Below, in pieces: positions 63,316 to 63,619 of a stretch of 63,619 nucleotides of DNA. The translations under genes were made by a program, and so were the position numbers. The notes under the pieces were generated by a model. The model was not told the DNA's origin, searched no databases, and was given only the letters and a program-made list of their open reading frames with translations. Source of the stretch: Planctomycetota bacterium (lineage in GTDB: Bacteria > Planctomycetota > Planctomycetia > Gemmatales > Gemmataceae); NCBI GenBank assembly GCA_029777335.1, contig JAKOSN010000236.1:1-63619 (forward strand), given 5' to 3'. Numbering within the stretch: the stretch's first letter is position 1; every line of letters starts with the position of its first letter.

Positions 63316-63355
63316 ACAACTGGCCATGCGACCACTGCATGAGTACAATACAAAC

Positions 63356-63619
63356 ATGGGCGGCAACACGCCGCAAATACATGATCTTTCAAAACTTGCA
63401 ATGTCAGATCAACGCCACGTGTCATTGGGCGCTTCAGAACCAGCCACGTATGGGCGCTTCAAAACCAGCCACGAACCTGATGGGGATAGTCCACTGGTCG
63501 TTCCTTCTTGGGAACTCTGCCGTTCAGATTACCACGCCGTCGTGGCGAAGGCTTCTTCCTTTCCTGGGAATGCTTTTTTCGTCACCCTCCCGGCGACTGC
63601 CTACGACACTCCTCCCGTC
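63356..63619 (+). CDS. Partial open frame running off the window
   Basis: From ATG 63356 a frame stays open for 88 codons to the window end. There is no clear ribosome-binding site. Its later part (PLVVPSWELCRSDYHAVVAK) has protein-like character, but its early part is made of the tandem DNA repeat at 63426-63473. It could be a real gene, a gene fragment fused to repeat DNA, or chance. No family is recognised. Confidence 0.3.
   Translation, partial: MGGNTPQIHDLSKLAMSDQRHVSLGASEPATYGRFKTSHEPDGDSPLVVPSWELCRSDYHAVVAKASSFPGNAFFVTLPATAYDTPPV
63426..63473. repeat. Two 23-bp tandem repeats, possible insertion-sequence end
   Basis: Two copies of a 23-bp unit beginning TGGGCGCTTCA and ending AACCAGCCACG occupy 63426-63448 and 63451-63473, differing at one base, with a 25-bp period. 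A TGTCA lies just before the first copy. Closely spaced multiple repeats next to a TGT terminus are typical of IS21-family ends, but no transposase gene is visible in the window. Confidence 0.45.

Noticed and set aside
1..63619. CRISPR arrays or rRNA genes
   Set aside because: No regularly spaced repeat-spacer series and no rRNA-like conserved segments were noticed; the only tandem repeat is the two-copy unit near 63.4 kb.

Overview
The window looks like a chromosomal segment of a planctomycete, probably of the Gemmata-like families. This is inferred from GC of roughly 60% by eye, a DUF1080 lipoprotein, a DUF4058 protein, a secreted Pro-rich/Cys-rich envelope protein of planctomycete type, small secreted proteins with strong Shine-Dalgarno sites, and many large multidomain proteins. 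Taxonomy was not tested by any search.

Layout. 0-7.7 kb (mostly minus strand): a DUF1805 protein, a HEAT-repeat protein, a GH15 glucoamylase/trehalase-like enzyme, secreted proteins, and a Wza-type polysaccharide export lipoprotein. 7.9-9.4 kb: an Rrf2-family regulator, with a perfect palindrome in its promoter, followed by cysK. 9.5-17.0 kb (minus): a GlgE-pathway operon (glgE, treS-maltokinase fusion, glgB). 17.5-21.5 kb: DUF1080 lipoprotein, zinc metallopeptidase, XRE-type regulator and a creatinase-fold protein that seems to lack its metal ligands. 21.7-37.8 kb: a lipid-oxidation neighbourhood with a FadI-like thiolase, a FadJ-like trifunctional enzyme, two lipases and one 2778-residue polypeptide joining ETF-quinone oxidoreductase, a ferredoxin-type Fe-S domain, two acyl-CoA dehydrogenase modules, ETF-beta and ETF-alpha. 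38-45 kb: sugar-metabolism genes, a class A beta-lactamase-like protein and SppA. 45-54 kb: a DUF11 protein, DUF4058, an exopolysaccharide trio, an EVE-domain protein and a DHH phosphoesterase.

54.2-63.3 kb: a tRNA-Leu(GAG) gene is followed by what looks like a genomic island bounded by an 18-bp direct repeat (54345 and 63298). It holds an amber-interrupted coiled-coil gene, a 1942-residue fusion of 2-oxoacid dehydrogenase E1-alpha and E1-beta, a lipoyl-like domain, ketoacyl synthase III, polyketide ketoreductase, ACP and an unrecognised C-terminal domain, and an AbiEi/AbiEii toxin-antitoxin pair with an apparently leaderless promoter. The island genes use Arg codons CGG/CGT more freely than the CGC-biased backbone.

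The two mega-fusions are the most striking content. The first would place most of the electron path of acyl-CoA oxidation in one chain. The second looks like a self-contained machine that makes an acyl starter from a 2-oxo acid and extends and reduces it once. Functions are inferred from motifs read directly in the translations; no database search was run.
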